The position numbers were made by a program, and so were the translations under genes. A DNA stretch of 64,000 bases from Bacteroides sp. (lineage in GTDB: Bacteria > Bacteroidota > Bacteroidia > Bacteroidales > Bacteroidaceae): the NCBI GenBank assembly GCA_021202275.1, contig JAJQDI010000028.1:1-64000 (forward strand), in the 5' to 3' direction. How positions within the stretch are numbered: the first letter of the stretch is position 1; each line of letters starts with the position of its first letter. The notes under the pieces are model-generated. The model saw only the letters and a program-made list of their open reading frames with translations, did not search any database and was not told the origin of the DNA. Below are positions 52,452 to 61,234 of the stretch, in pieces.

Positions 52452-55381
52452 ACCGACCTATAAAGGAAAGTCGGCCCGGTAGTGCATGGAAAAATGCGGA
52501 TAAGGCCATCCGTACGGAATATCTGACCAATAGCACCACAGATGCCAATCTTACCTGTATGCAGTATACGGTCAATACCTCTACGTATGCCGTTGCGGCC
52601 GGTACGAACTATGCGGCAGGCGAGTTGTATGTGGTCAAAACCACCGATGAAGATGGTAAGATCTCCTATGCATTTACTGACAAACAGGATAAGATCGTAT
52701 TGCAGCGTCGGCTCTCAGGCAGCGAACGCTTCGATACGTATTATCTCTACGATGAATACGACAACCTGGTCTATGTGCTTCCTCCTGCGGTCAACGGAGT
52801 GGTCACTACCGTCAACCTCGATTCATATGCCTATTGGTACAAGTATGATACACAGAACCGTTGTACCGAGAAGAAACTTCCCGGATGTGCTCCCGTAAAG
52901 TATGTCTACGACCAGGCAGACCGGGTTGTTTTCTCTCAGGATGGCAATCAGGCGGCTCGTTCCTCTGCAGAATGGACCTTCTACCTCTACGATGTATTTG
53001 GGCGGCAGGTACTGCAAGGCATCTGTGCGAATACAAATACTTCCTCCGCAGCCTCTGTGGTAGTGACTGCCTCTTTCACGGCATCCAACAGCGGTATCGG
53101 CAACAGTGGCTATACCAGCAATTTTACCCTGACCAATCCCGTGGTGGAGCGTATCTGTTATTACGATGATTACCGGTTCCGTGTGCTCACCGGATTCACC
53201 GATGCTACCCATTTCCCGGTAGCTACCGTAGATGCCAGAGGGTTCCTCACCGGGCAGGTACATATCCTGCCGGCAACAGGCACCCGCCTTTGTGAAGCCT
53301 TCTACTACGATGCCAAAGCAAGACCGGTGCGGCATGTGGCAGGCAATCACCTCGGTGGATACGACAAGACAGTCACTACCTATACCTTCACCGGAAAGCC
53401 TGTGACTATAACCCGAACCCATACGGCTACAGGGAAAACCACCCAGACGGAAGTGTATACCCATACCTATGACCATGCCGAGCGACTTACCAGGCTGACT
53501 CATAAACTGAACAGTCAGGCTGTCGTTACGCTGGCTGAGCATACCTATGATGAGGTGGGGCGACTGAAGACCAAAACCAACCATTCCTCTACAGTCCATA
53601 CAGCTACGTATGCCTATAATGTCCGTGACTGGGTCACAGCGATCAACGGCAGCAAATTCAGCCAGAATCTCTACTACAATACCGGACCCGGTACACCGCT
53701 CTATAGCGGAAACATCAGTTCGATGACCTGGCAGGCAGGAACAGAAACCACTACCCGGGGATACAAATTTGTCTATGACGGGTTAGACAGACTGACAGCT
53801 GCTACCTACGGAGAGGGCACGGCCATCTCCACCAATCCCAACCGGTTCGATGAGAAGGTAACGCTCTACGACAAGAACGGGAACATCAAGAAACTGGAAC
53901 GGCGGGGAAAGACTTCTTTGACGGCATATGGAGTGATCGACAACCTGACCTTTACCCACAGCGGAAATCAACTCTTAAACGTCTCAGACGCAGCTACCGA
54001 TCCTACCTATGCAGGTAACTTCAACTTTGTAGATGGAAACAAAGGAACGGGCACGGAATATGTCTGGGATAAAAATGGCAACCTGGTACAAGATTATAAC
54101 AAACAGATAGCGAATATCTCGTATAATTCCTTAAATTTGCCCGTAAAGCTACAATTCCGTCAGGGCCACACGGCAGAGTATCTGTACGATGCTTCGGGAG
54201 TGAAACGTCAGGTGAAGCACACCACCACCAATCAGAATCTTTCTGTAGGCTGGGGAAGTTTCAAAGACATCACCGCCGCCCAAAAAGCCAGTGAGAAAGT
54301 AACGGATTATTGTGGCAGTGTGATCTATGAAAACGGAGCCTTGAAAATGATCCTGACTCCCGAAGGGTATATAACGTTGAGTGGTACTACGCCTACCTAT
54401 CACTACTACCTCAGAGACCATCTGGGAAACAACCGGGTGGTGGTGAATCAGAGCGGTACGGTAACTCAGGTGAATCATTACTATCCGTTCGGTGGAGTAT
54501 TCGGTGAAGGAACAGCCACTTCGGACCAGCCTTACAAGTACAACGATAAGGAACTAGACCGCACCAATGGATTAGACTTGTACGACTACTCGGCACGGTA
54601 CATGGATGCGGCACTGGGACAGTTTACTACGGTAGATCCCATGGCGGAGAAATATTATTCCATCAGTCCATATGCCTATGTAGGGAATAATCCGGTAATC
54701 CGTACAGATCCCACGGGGATGGATTGGTATCAAGATGAGAAAGGGAGTCTAATCTGGCAGGAAGGAAGTGAAGAATTAGAAGGATATACCAATATTGGTA
54801 GTTCAGTATCATTTCAGACAGGAGAAGATTCTTATATCAACTTTTATCAGAATGCAGGTATAAAAGCCAATCAGGCAGTGGATGCCTTTGATCTGATAGC
54901 AGCAAGTCCTAAACTTCAAAAACAATTGCTGGGAAAGAACAGTGTACTCTCTGAGGATTCACAGTCACAGTTATTCAATGCTCTGGTGAATAAAGAAACT
55001 TCAGCTATCGGTATGCAAGTGGGACAGACCTTACTTACCGCAGAAGGGATAGTTAGTGGAGCAGGTGCACTATCTGCGTTAGGAAGATTTGGAGCTAATC
55101 TTTTGGCAAAGCGCGCTGCAAAGAATTTTTTTAAAGGCACACATTATTCTAAAAAAGTTCTGGATCAGATCAACAGAACAGAGGATCGTTTTCATGCTTT
55201 TCCTAACAGCATTGATGGATATGCCGCTCAATATGGCACATGGAGTCGCAGAATAGGAAAAGATGGAAAAGTGTATCAATGGTTAGAATTACCTGGTAGT
55301 TATGGTGGGAAAACGGGTACATTTGAATATATTAAGGACGCAAGTAATGAAATTAATCATAGATTTTTCAATATCAAATAA
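52428..55381 (+). CDS. RHS gene B, RHS core and C-terminal toxin domain
   Basis: Main open frame of gene B; an internal ATG at 52559 could start it but would lack a signal peptide. YD repeats run through about 52700-54250. The RHS core, with YYLRDHLGNNRVVV, YYPFGG, KYNDKELDRTNGLDLYDYSA and DPMAEKYYSISPYAYVGNNP, ends at the DPTG motif near 54715. The variable C-terminus of about 220 residues follows: an Ala-rich helix pair, then a compact end with HYSKKVLDQINRTEDRFHAF, GYAAQYGTWSR and INHRFF. His-rich and Arg/Thr positions suggest a nuclease-type toxin, but I cannot name the family. Directly followed by a probable immunity gene. Confidence 0.8.
54290..54650 (+). repeat. RHS tip repeat, copy 1 (in gene B)
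   Basis: About 360 bases coding for the RHS core end. Nearly identical copies lie at 56030-56360 and 57363-57705, each followed by unrelated sequence. Confidence 0.85.
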
Positions 55382-55383
55382 TT

Positions 55384-55758
55384 ATGAAACAGATATCTAT
55401 TTATTTAAATTTCATCAGAGAGCACGGACGTTCCCTATCTGAAATAAATCCGGGGAGTACCGAGATCGCTTTAACCGTAGAAGATGCTTTGCAGGCAGTG
55501 GATTTGCTAAATGGCACCCATTCCCCTGTTCTTGGAGGTGATATACTTTCTGAAGACAAGAATGGTGAACTTATTTATGCCTATCAACTTTGGGATGAGG
55601 GATATCATTACTTAAATTGGTATTGTAATAAAGAAAAGGATGAAAGTCAGGAAGACTATATCATACGAAGCTATAGAGAGGCAAAAGAAGGTATTAAAAA
55701 AGCTAATGATATTGCTATGCATTTAAGCAAGAAATGTTATATAGTTCTTGTGGTTTAA
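55384..55758 (+). CDS. Probable immunity protein of RHS toxin 1
   Basis: 124 residues, three bases after the toxin stop, cytoplasmic (no signal peptide), acidic. The middle segment SPVLGGDILSEDKNGELIYA and YQLWDEGYHYLNWYCNK resembles the Imm40 family of polymorphic-toxin immunity proteins (a hydrophobic strand with GGD, then Trp). The family call is tentative, the role follows from position. A terminator lies 70 bases downstream. Confidence 0.65.
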   Translation: MKQISIYLNFIREHGRSLSEINPGSTEIALTVEDALQAVDLLNGTHSPVLGGDILSEDKNGELIYAYQLWDEGYHYLNWYCNKEKDESQEDYIIRSYREAKEGIKKANDIAMHLSKKCYIVLVV

Positions 55759-55828
55759 ATAAACCCCCTTTCATAAAGTTTTTATAATAAGTAAAGACTA
55801 TGACTTTCTAAAAAGTTTTGAATTAATA

Positions 55829-55878
55829 ATATCACATTCGCTACAATTATTGTAACGAATGTGATATTTAATTTTAGA
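55829..55878 (+). terminator. Terminator after the first toxin-immunity pair
   Basis: 12-bp perfect stem (55829-55840 with 55856-55867) with further inner pairing, followed by TTAATTTT. Confidence 0.75.
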
Positions 55879-55955
55879 TTTTTTTATATCTAAATTCTTT
55901 ATTTTAAATGCGATCTTAGTGCAAGAGTATAACAATTATATAGCCTCTATCTCAT

Positions 55956-56033
55956 CGTATAATTGTTTAAATTTGCCTTCTAAGCTGTGATTCCATCAGG
56001 GATACACAGCAGAGTATCTATGATTGTGATAAT
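55956..56033 (+). repeat. Deleted upstream part of RHS tip copy 2
   Basis: Homologous to about 54117-54190 of gene B (TATAATT-TTAAATTTGCC, then CAGCAGAGTATCTATGA) but with many substitutions. It then jumps to GTGATCTATGAAAACGG, missing about 130 bases of the gene B sequence. Confidence 0.6.
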
Positions 56034-57014
56034 GTGATCTATGAAAACGGAGCCTTGAAAATGATCCTGACTCCCGAAGGATATATAACGTTGAGTGGTA
56101 CTACACCTACCTATCACTACTACCTCAGAGACCATCTGGGAAACAACCGGGTGGTAGTGAATCAAAGTGGTACGGTAACGCAGGTGAATCACTATTATCC
56201 GTTCGGTGGAGTATTTGGTGAAGGGACAGCAACTTCGGAGCAGCCTTACAAGTACAACGATAAGGAACTGGACCGCACGAATGGATTGGATCTGTACGAC
56301 TACTCGGCACGGTATATGGATGCAGCACTGGGACAGTTTACTACGGTAGATCCACATGCGGAGAGTTATCGTTCCTATAGTCCTTATACGTATGCATTTA
56401 ACAATCCATTGATTTATACTGATCCTACAGGTAGGGATCCAGTTAAAGAAGGAGGACGTTTACCGGAAGTTGAGGTTATTGGCAAGCGACAAGTCTTACC
56501 CCCTGTTACAGGAGTATGGAATAGCTTCCTTTATTACTTTGGAGGTCGTACTCATACGGAAACGGTACAGTTGATTAATCCGACTATAGGTATACAAAGA
56601 GATTACACAGTAACCTATGACGTAAATAAAAAGGGAGAGATAACAGGATTTGCGACTATAGGAGGGGATGCTCCTACACCTTCTACAACTGGTTTTTCAA
56701 TTACTAAATTATTAAAATATGGAAAACAAATTTGGAGTTCAACAAGAAATCTCCCTTCTTTAAAGAATGCATTGAATCATTGGTTAAAACATGCTAAAGA
56801 ATTTCCTGAATATAAGAATGCTAAAGAATACATAAATGGTGCAAATAAATTTTTGCATGATTCACCTTCTGGAACAATGGTAAAAATGCGATCTAATGGT
56901 GATGTTTTAAAATATCATGCACCTACTAATACTTTTGGTGTAATGGATGCCCACGGAACACCAAAAACTATGTTTAGGCCTGTGGATGGAATGAATTATT
57001 GGTTAAAACAATAA
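56034..57014 (+). CDS. Displaced RHS tip 2 with a different toxin domain
   Basis: 326 codons from a GTG at 56034. First 110 residues repeat the RHS core of gene B almost exactly, up to the DPTGR junction; beyond it the sequence is unrelated: a LPEVEVIGKRQ linker, a beta segment, then HWLKHAKEFPEYKNAKEYIN and GDVLKYHAPTNTFGVMDAHG ending FRPVDGMNYWLK. This end, with its His-Lys-His stretch, NTFGV and TMFRP strands, resembles RNase-type toxins of the colicin-D/BECR group; the family is an inference. No signal peptide, so it is probably a silent cassette for recombination into gene B. Confidence 0.7.
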   Translation: MIYENGALKMILTPEGYITLSGTTPTYHYYLRDHLGNNRVVVNQSGTVTQVNHYYPFGGVFGEGTATSEQPYKYNDKELDRTNGLDLYDYSARYMDAALGQFTTVDPHAESYRSYSPYTYAFNNPLIYTDPTGRDPVKEGGRLPEVEVIGKRQVLPPVTGVWNSFLYYFGGRTHTETVQLINPTIGIQRDYTVTYDVNKKGEITGFATIGGDAPTPSTTGFSITKLLKYGKQIWSSTRNLPSLKNALNHWLKHAKEFPEYKNAKEYINGANKFLHDSPSGTMVKMRSNGDVLKYHAPTNTFGVMDAHGTPKTMFRPVDGMNYWLKQ

Positions 57015-57019
57015 AGTAT

Positions 57020-57277
57020 ATGAGAGAAAATAATTGTAGAGTTTGTGGTTTATTTATACAAGATAAACCTTGGGGAGAAAATGGAAAAACCCCGACATAT
57101 GAGATTTGCCCTTGTTGTGGAGTCGAGTTTGGTGTCGAAGATTATACCAAAGAATCTACCAAGGAATATAGAGAAAAATGGATTGAAAGTGGATGTCAGT
57201 GGTTTGACAAGAAAGAAAAACCAGAAAATTGGAATTTATCGTTGCAAATGGAGAATATTCCAGACTATTATTTATAA
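57020..57277 (+). CDS. CPCC-type cysteine-rich immunity protein
   Basis: 85 residues from an ATG five bases after the toxin 2 stop. Two Cys pairs (CRVC near residue 5, CPCC in YEICPCCGVEFGVED) suggest a zinc-bound core; YREKWIESGCQWF follows. The CPCC family is frequently found as the immunity partner of polymorphic toxins. It probably neutralises toxin 2. Confidence 0.7.
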   Translation: MRENNCRVCGLFIQDKPWGENGKTPTYEICPCCGVEFGVEDYTKESTKEYREKWIESGCQWFDKKEKPENWNLSLQMENIPDYYL

Positions 57278-57300
57278 TCCAGAATGTATTTGTTATAATG

Positions 57301-57330
57301 ACAAAAGAATGTAATATTACATTCTTTTGT
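57301..57330. terminator. Perfect 30-base palindrome after the CPCC gene
   Basis: ACAAAAGAATGTAAT is followed at once by its reverse complement. It can act as a bidirectional terminator; a CTTGT tail follows on the plus strand. Confidence 0.6.
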
Positions 57331-57362
57331 CTTGTACGTATTTAGGTTAAATATATAAATGG

Positions 57363-57740
57363 AAAGCCAGTGAGAAAGTAACGGATTATTGTGGCAGTGT
57401 GATCTATGAAAACGGATCCTTAAAAATGATTCTGACTCCCGAAGGATATATCACCCTGAGTGGTACTACACCGACCTATCACTACTACCTCAGAGATCAT
57501 CTGGAAAACAACCGGGTGGTGGTGAATCAAAGTGGAACAGTAACTCAAGTGAATCATTACTATCCGTTCGGAGGAGTATTTGGTGAAGGAACAGCCACCT
57601 CGGAGCAGCCTTACAAGTACAACGACAAGGAACTGGACTGCACGAATGGATTGGATCTATATAACTACTCGGCACGGTACATGGATGCGGCACTGGGGAA
57701 GTTTATCCATATGCAGAGAGAGATTGCTCTCATGGTTTAA
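57363..57740 (+). pseudogene. Displaced RHS tip 3, truncated
   Basis: Third copy of the RHS core end (57363-57705) with several changes relative to copy 1, among them EKNN/GNN (LENNRVVV for LGNNRVVV), TNGLDLYNYS and DCTNG. After CAC-TGGGGAAGTTT the copy breaks off and reads into unrelated sequence with a stop at 57740. No DPxG junction remains. Confidence 0.7.
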
Positions 57741-57877
57741 TAAGTAGAGTAAAACAAAAATGGATTACAGGTTAAGGGGATGCCAATGCTGTTTTTCATG
57801 ATTTAGCAAAGAAGTATAATGCAGTCATTCAGATAAGAGAAAAAGAAAAATATTTTGAAGTTGAAAATCTTAATTAA
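57706..57877 (+). pseudogene. Remnant of a third toxin tip
   Basis: In a frame starting near 57718 the sequence reads EDCSHGLISRVKQKWITG, one stop, then GDANAVFHDLAKKYNAVIQI and REKEKYFEVENLN to a stop at 57877. The run of coherent codons on both sides of one stop suggests a decayed toxin C-terminus. No immunity gene follows. Confidence 0.5.
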
Positions 57878-57916
57878 ATGCACAGTCGCCAATAGAATAG
57901 ATGGATAGATAAAACA

Positions 57917-57955
57917 TACAGGCTGTTCAGGAGAATGAATAGCCTGTATAATTTC
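57917..57955 (+). terminator. Hairpin closing the RHS locus
   Basis: TACAGGCT (57917-57924) pairs with AGCCTGTA (57941-57948), with TAATTTC after it. Weak to moderate terminator. Confidence 0.45.
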
Positions 57956-58081
57956 TGTAAAGGTATAAGTTTATACATCTGCCTGTGAGGTCGTAATTCT
58001 ATTACACACATACCACCATATGGGAGTAACTGTATACTGTTTCACAAGTAAAAGGCTTCCATCGGAAATTCTTACCCCCTC

Positions 58082-58582
58082 TCACAGATCCTTTTCCACA
58101 TCGAAACAGGGACACTGCTTGGTCCATTCGTGGGGCTCTACGATGCTGTTGCCATTCAGGTCCGGGCTCAGGTCGCGGTGTCCGCATACCCGCGCGCCGG
58201 GGTAGTCGGCCAACAACGCCGCCACCACCACCCGCAGCGAATGTTTCTGCCACGGTGTGCGGGTATCCGCCGGACGTCCGTGCGTATCCAGTCCGCCTTC
58301 GTAGCAGATGCCGATGGAGTGGGCATTGTGTCCCCGTACATGGGCACCGGGGCGGTCTATATCGCGCATGGTTTTGATATTTCCGTTGCGGCGGATATAG
58401 AAATGATAGCCGGCACCACCAAATCCCTGGGCGCGATGATCGCGTTCCAGTTGCTCCGGCGTATAGGGCACACCGTCTCGCGTGGCCGAGCAATGGATCA
58501 CTATCAGGTGGATGCGCCTTTCGGTACGATAGGGAGATTTGCGCACAGAAGATAAGGGCTGATCTGAAGTCTGATTTTTCAT
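58082..58582 (-). CDS. N-acetylmuramoyl-L-alanine amidase (T7-lysozyme type)
   Basis: 166 residues of the Amidase_2/PGRP fold, which cuts the bond between muramic acid and the peptide in peptidoglycan. Zinc ligands fit His35 (IVIHCSATRD) and His in CGHRDLSPDLNGN, with Cys at PCFDV near the end. HHIDRPGAHVRGHNAHSIGIC-like segment GAHVRGHNAHSIGICYEGG is typical. No signal peptide. Third gene of the HU-like/helical/amidase operon, a cassette common in Bacteroides genomes; it overlaps the gene before it by four bases. Confidence 0.92.
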   Translation of the reverse strand: MKNQTSDQPLSSVRKSPYRTERRIHLIVIHCSATRDGVPYTPEQLERDHRAQGFGGAGYHFYIRRNGNIKTMRDIDRPGAHVRGHNAHSIGICYEGGLDTHGRPADTRTPWQKHSLRVVVAALLADYPGARVCGHRDLSPDLNGNSIVEPHEWTKQCPCFDVEKDL

Positions 58583-58971
58583 AGGTTATCGGGTGTTACA
58601 GGGTGAATACGTGTCTGGTGGTCGCCCGCGCGGTACATAGAAGGAGCATACAGACCGTTTCCGTCCTTTTTTCCCGCGTCCTGTCGCTCTTCCGGCCGTG
58701 CTTTGCGTCGGGGGCAGTCTGTGGACAGGCATTTGAGCAGATCGGCCTCCAGGAGTTGCGTGTTCAGGTGGCGCATCTCGCTGTGCAGCTTCTTCATAAG
58801 CTCGGCCAGTCCGAGGTAGTCTTTCAGCATCTTGTCCAGTTCCGTCACTAAGAACTGGTATTGGCTCATCACCAGGTCGGTAAATTCTTTCACTTTGCGG
58901 GCATCTTTACGCCGGAGAAAAGGCAGCAGTACGCCCACTGTCTCCATCAGTTTATCTATCAGTATTTTCAT
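58579..58971 (-). CDS. Small helical protein of the HU/amidase cassette
   Basis: 130 residues; long helices in the first 95 (MKILIDKLMETVGVLLPFLR; MSQYQFLVTELDKMLKDYLG), then a disordered basic tail. No signal peptide or known motif. It sits between the HU-like gene and the amidase, overlapping the latter by four bases. Role unknown; perhaps holin- or adaptor-like, but there is no membrane helix, so this is only a guess from the neighbour. Confidence 0.7.
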   Translation of the reverse strand: MKILIDKLMETVGVLLPFLRRKDARKVKEFTDLVMSQYQFLVTELDKMLKDYLGLAELMKKLHSEMRHLNTQLLEADLLKCLSTDCPRRKARPEERQDAGKKDGNGLYAPSMYRAGDHQTRIHPVTPDNL

Positions 58972-59284
58972 GAATATAGAGGTCTAAAAGGTATGTTAGA
59001 GGTAGAAGAAAAAAACGTATCGTACCGGACATAGCGGTACGTTGGCAGAGGCAGCCTCAAGGCGGGTTGTACAAAAGATCCTTTCCGTAGCCAGGCATCG
59101 GGAAAGCGTGCTCGCGGAAGATGTCTCCCGCAGGTGAGGGGGCAGACGGTTGCCTGGCAGGCACGGAGCAGGTTCCGGAGCTTTGGCCGGGAAAGGATCT
59201 GTCGGTAGCGGGCCGGCGGCCGGGGGAGGTTATGCCGGTATCTACAGCGTGTAGTCCGGTCTGTAGATAACAGGCACCCTATGC
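58972..59284. other. GC-rich gap between HU-like and helical genes
   Basis: About 310 bases with a clearly higher G+C than the surroundings (around 59160-59230). A 7-bp hairpin CGTACCG-loop-CGGTACG lies at 59021-59041. No gene seen. Confidence 0.45.
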
Positions 59285-59800
59285 TCAGCCCAGCATATTA
59301 CTCTCATCGTCATCGCCTCCGCTGTTTCCACCGCCTCCGCCGGACGAACGGGTATCTTCATCTTTAGGCGTGTAGAGCTCGAAAACCACATTGTTCGGCG
59401 CGTTGCGTGTGGTAGCGATCGAGTCGTTGACCAGACGCAGGCTATTATCTACCCGGAAGCGGAGGTTCACCTTGTGGATGTTCCTTACCGTACATTCTTC
59501 CTCCGTTGCCACACCTTTGTTGCTCAGGGTGATGTAGAAAGTGCCCAGACCCTCTACCTTCACCCGGTTGCCCGAGATCAGTACCTTGCGCATGGCACGT
59601 ACGAAGGCCTGCATGGTGTGGATCACATCCTCTGTCGAGAGTGCACCTACGGTTTCGATCTCCTCAGCGAGTGTGTCGATGGTGTAGGTTTTTGAAGAAC
59701 GGGGTTCCTGTCTGAGCAGGTAGACCATAGGAGAGCCCGGATCGGCGGGAGTCCGGCGACGCTGATAGCGTACTACAGTTACGGGAGTTGACATAAGCAT
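59285..59800 (-). CDS. HU-like DNA-binding protein (HU-HIG type)
   Basis: 171 residues. The IHF/HU-like fold spans about residues 5-125 (VTVVRYQRRRTPADPGSPM, then TLAEEIETVGALSTEDVIHTMQAF and VKVEGLGTFYITLSNKG), followed by a Gly/Asp/Ser-rich tail (SSGGGGGNSGG). HU-HIG proteins are common in Bacteroidetes next to the amidase and DUF4248 genes. ATG 59800 is used; ATG 59794 is equally plausible. A 10-bp tandem array lies upstream. Confidence 0.88.
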   Translation of the reverse strand: MLMSTPVTVVRYQRRRTPADPGSPMVYLLRQEPRSSKTYTIDTLAEEIETVGALSTEDVIHTMQAFVRAMRKVLISGNRVKVEGLGTFYITLSNKGVATEEECTVRNIHKVNLRFRVDNSLRLVNDSIATTRNAPNNVVFELYTPKDEDTRSSGGGGGNSGGDDDESNMLG

Positions 59801-59843
59801 AACGTTTTAAAAAATGAATACTATGAGATCACTTATCACACTG

Positions 59844-59851
59844 TAAAGATA
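59844..59851 (-). promoter_or_regulatory. Candidate -7 element for the HU-like operon
   Basis: Minus-strand TATCTTTA, one base off TAnnTTTG, 43 bases before the start; the tandem array lies 40-120 bases further upstream. Confidence 0.4.
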
Positions 59852-59885
59852 CAACCCTGCCCTGGCGCGTATATGAACATCTGTA

Positions 59886-59982
59886 CATAACCGGATTCAT
59901 TGTGATTCATTGTGTCTCATTGTGTCTCATTATGTCTCATTATGTCTCATTGTGATTCATTGTGTCTTAACCGGTTTCATTT
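59886..59982. repeat. 10-bp tandem array TSTGTCTCAT between divergent genes
   Basis: Seven or eight 10-base units of the form TGTG(A/T)(T/C)TCAT in one direction, bounded by AACCGG-A-TTCAT on the left (59889-59900) and AACCGG-T-TTCAT on the right (about 59969-59980). Units match about one helical turn. It lies between the promoters of the HU-like operon (leftward) and DUF4248 (rightward). Confidence 0.75.
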
Positions 59983-60090
59983 TCCATCGGTTGACAGGCT
60001 GTTGATCATGTACTTTCGCCGTATGTCCTATAACATATAAAAAGAAACTAAAATGTTGATAATCAGATTTGAGGTTTGCTGAAATTTTTG

Positions 60091-60108
60091 TATCTTTACA
60101 GAAGATAC
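60091..60108 (+). promoter_or_regulatory. Candidate promoter and hairpin before DUF4248
   Basis: TATCTTTA at 60091-60098 resembles the -7 element and is the same octamer as on the HU side. GTATCTT and AAGATAC (60090-60096 with 60102-60108) also form a 7-bp stem. Confidence 0.4.
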
Positions 60109-60198
60109 GATGCGCCTCAGCATAGCCGGAGTACACTCTGCTCTGTATTCGGCTTACACTATCTGTATATCATGAAAAACCTTTAAACCTCTATTGTT

Positions 60199-60390
60199 AT
60201 GTACGATCCCGATCTCTCTCCTGAAGACCGCCCTTTTCCCATCCGAGTCTATTCGAAGGGCGAACTGGCCAATCTGTACCTGCCTTGCCTTCCCATCCGT
60301 TCGGCGCTCAACACCTGGAACTACTGGATACAGACCCACCCCACGCTGTATACCCGCTTGCAGGAAGTCGGATACCGCAAAAAAAAGTAA
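60199..60390 (+). CDS. DUF4248 family protein
   Basis: 63 residues: RVYSKGELANLYLPCLPIRS, then WNYWIQTHPTLYTRLQEVGY. DUF4248 is a small family of Bacteroidales that sits near VirE-like, HU-like and amidase genes in mobile or capsule-linked cassettes. Looks like a small winged or homeodomain-like DNA-binding protein; function unproven. Here only it, not the VirE-like partner, is present. Confidence 0.8.
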   Translation: MYDPDLSPEDRPFPIRVYSKGELANLYLPCLPIRSALNTWNYWIQTHPTLYTRLQEVGYRKKK

Positions 60391-60438
60391 ATTCCTCACT
60401 CCTGTGCAGGTACAGGTTATTGTAGAAACATTGGGCGA

Positions 60439-60471
60439 ACCCTGAATCACAGCCTGGCTGTGCTTCAGGGT
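60439..60471 (+). other. Stem-loop after DUF4248
   Basis: ACCCTGAA with TTCAGGGT and an inner CACAGCC-GCTGTG pairing form a long hairpin 49 bases past the stop; no T run. Confidence 0.4.
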
Positions 60472-60578
60472 CTACCGGATCACTGATCATCCGTAGTATA
60501 TCCCTAGGATCCTATAGGGAAAATGTCTTCACCGGGGGAATTTCCCTGGTTATCTTTATGGCGAATAAAAACCCTGCG

Positions 60579-60860
60579 ATGATGAAAAAGACAGTAGCTA
60601 TTCTTCTGGTCGGAACTGTTCTTTTCCTGTTCAGTTCCTGTTCTCCGCAAATACCTTTAGCCAGGGGGCAGGCGGATAACAACCGGACTTACCAGGTTCA
60701 ATATCTCTTTGAACACGACGGTTGTAAAGTGTATCGTTTCTACGACATGGGCAATTACGTCTATTTCACCAATTGCTCAGACCATACCACAGCCATTTCC
60801 AACGACTCAGTCGCTACCTATGTGCAGACGTTCGGAAGCCGGAATACACATCCTCAGTAA
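60579..60860 (+). CDS. DUF4884 family small lipoprotein
   Basis: 93 residues from the second of two adjacent ATG codons; an in-frame ATG at 60558 adds seven residues. Signal with lipobox FLFSSC. The body YLFEHDGCKVYRFYDMGNYV and YFTNCSDHTTAISNDS matches DUF4884 proteins of Bacteroides: a short beta-domain with two Cys. Function unknown. Followed 9 bases later by another secreted peptide, probably one operon. Confidence 0.78.
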   Translation: MMKKTVAILLVGTVLFLFSSCSPQIPLARGQADNNRTYQVQYLFEHDGCKVYRFYDMGNYVYFTNCSDHTTAISNDSVATYVQTFGSRNTHPQ

Positions 60861-60869
60861 ATACGAGCC

Positions 60870-61070
60870 ATGAAAAGGATCACATTTGTTTTTTGGATGA
60901 TCGGTCTGATCTTTGTGTGCAGTTCCTTTGTAGCTATACAACACCATGCTGTTGCCGATAGCAGCAAGAAAGAGATCTGTGAGGGCAGGAACTATACCGT
61001 AGCTTATACCGTGCGCGACAATCAGGTATGCGAAGGCAGAAGTTATACCGTAGCCTATACCATCCGGTAA
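60870..61070 (+). CDS. Secreted peptide with a duplicated CEGRNYTVAYT motif
   Basis: 66 residues: signal peptide (MKRITFVFWMIGLIFVCSSF to HHAVA), then a short mature part with CEGRNYTVAYTV, DNQV, CEGRSYTVAYTI. The two copies are nearly identical, 17 residues apart. No known family. Its location beside a radical SAM gene makes a modified peptide a possibility, but there is no other support. Confidence 0.6.
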   Translation: MKRITFVFWMIGLIFVCSSFVAIQHHAVADSSKKEICEGRNYTVAYTVRDNQVCEGRSYTVAYTIR

Positions 61071-61234
61071 CTATAAAATATGCCCTGCACTTCCGGACGG
61101 AATTCACAGTGAGACGGCAAGTCCGTTCCGCCCCCTTTCCACCAGTTCTTTCTGTTTGTCTTTTCCGGGGTGCGGCCGGCGCTGGCAGATGTTCCCATCC
61201 GCCGGATCGCAGACAGCGATATACCCGGCAGACG

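Noticed and set aside
48727..55381. Programmed ribosomal frameshifting at the T6 runs
   Set aside because: No slippery heptamer with stimulatory structure was recognised; phase change, decay or sequence error are simpler.
59886..59982. Possible CRISPR array
   Set aside because: Direct 10-bp tandem units without spacers.
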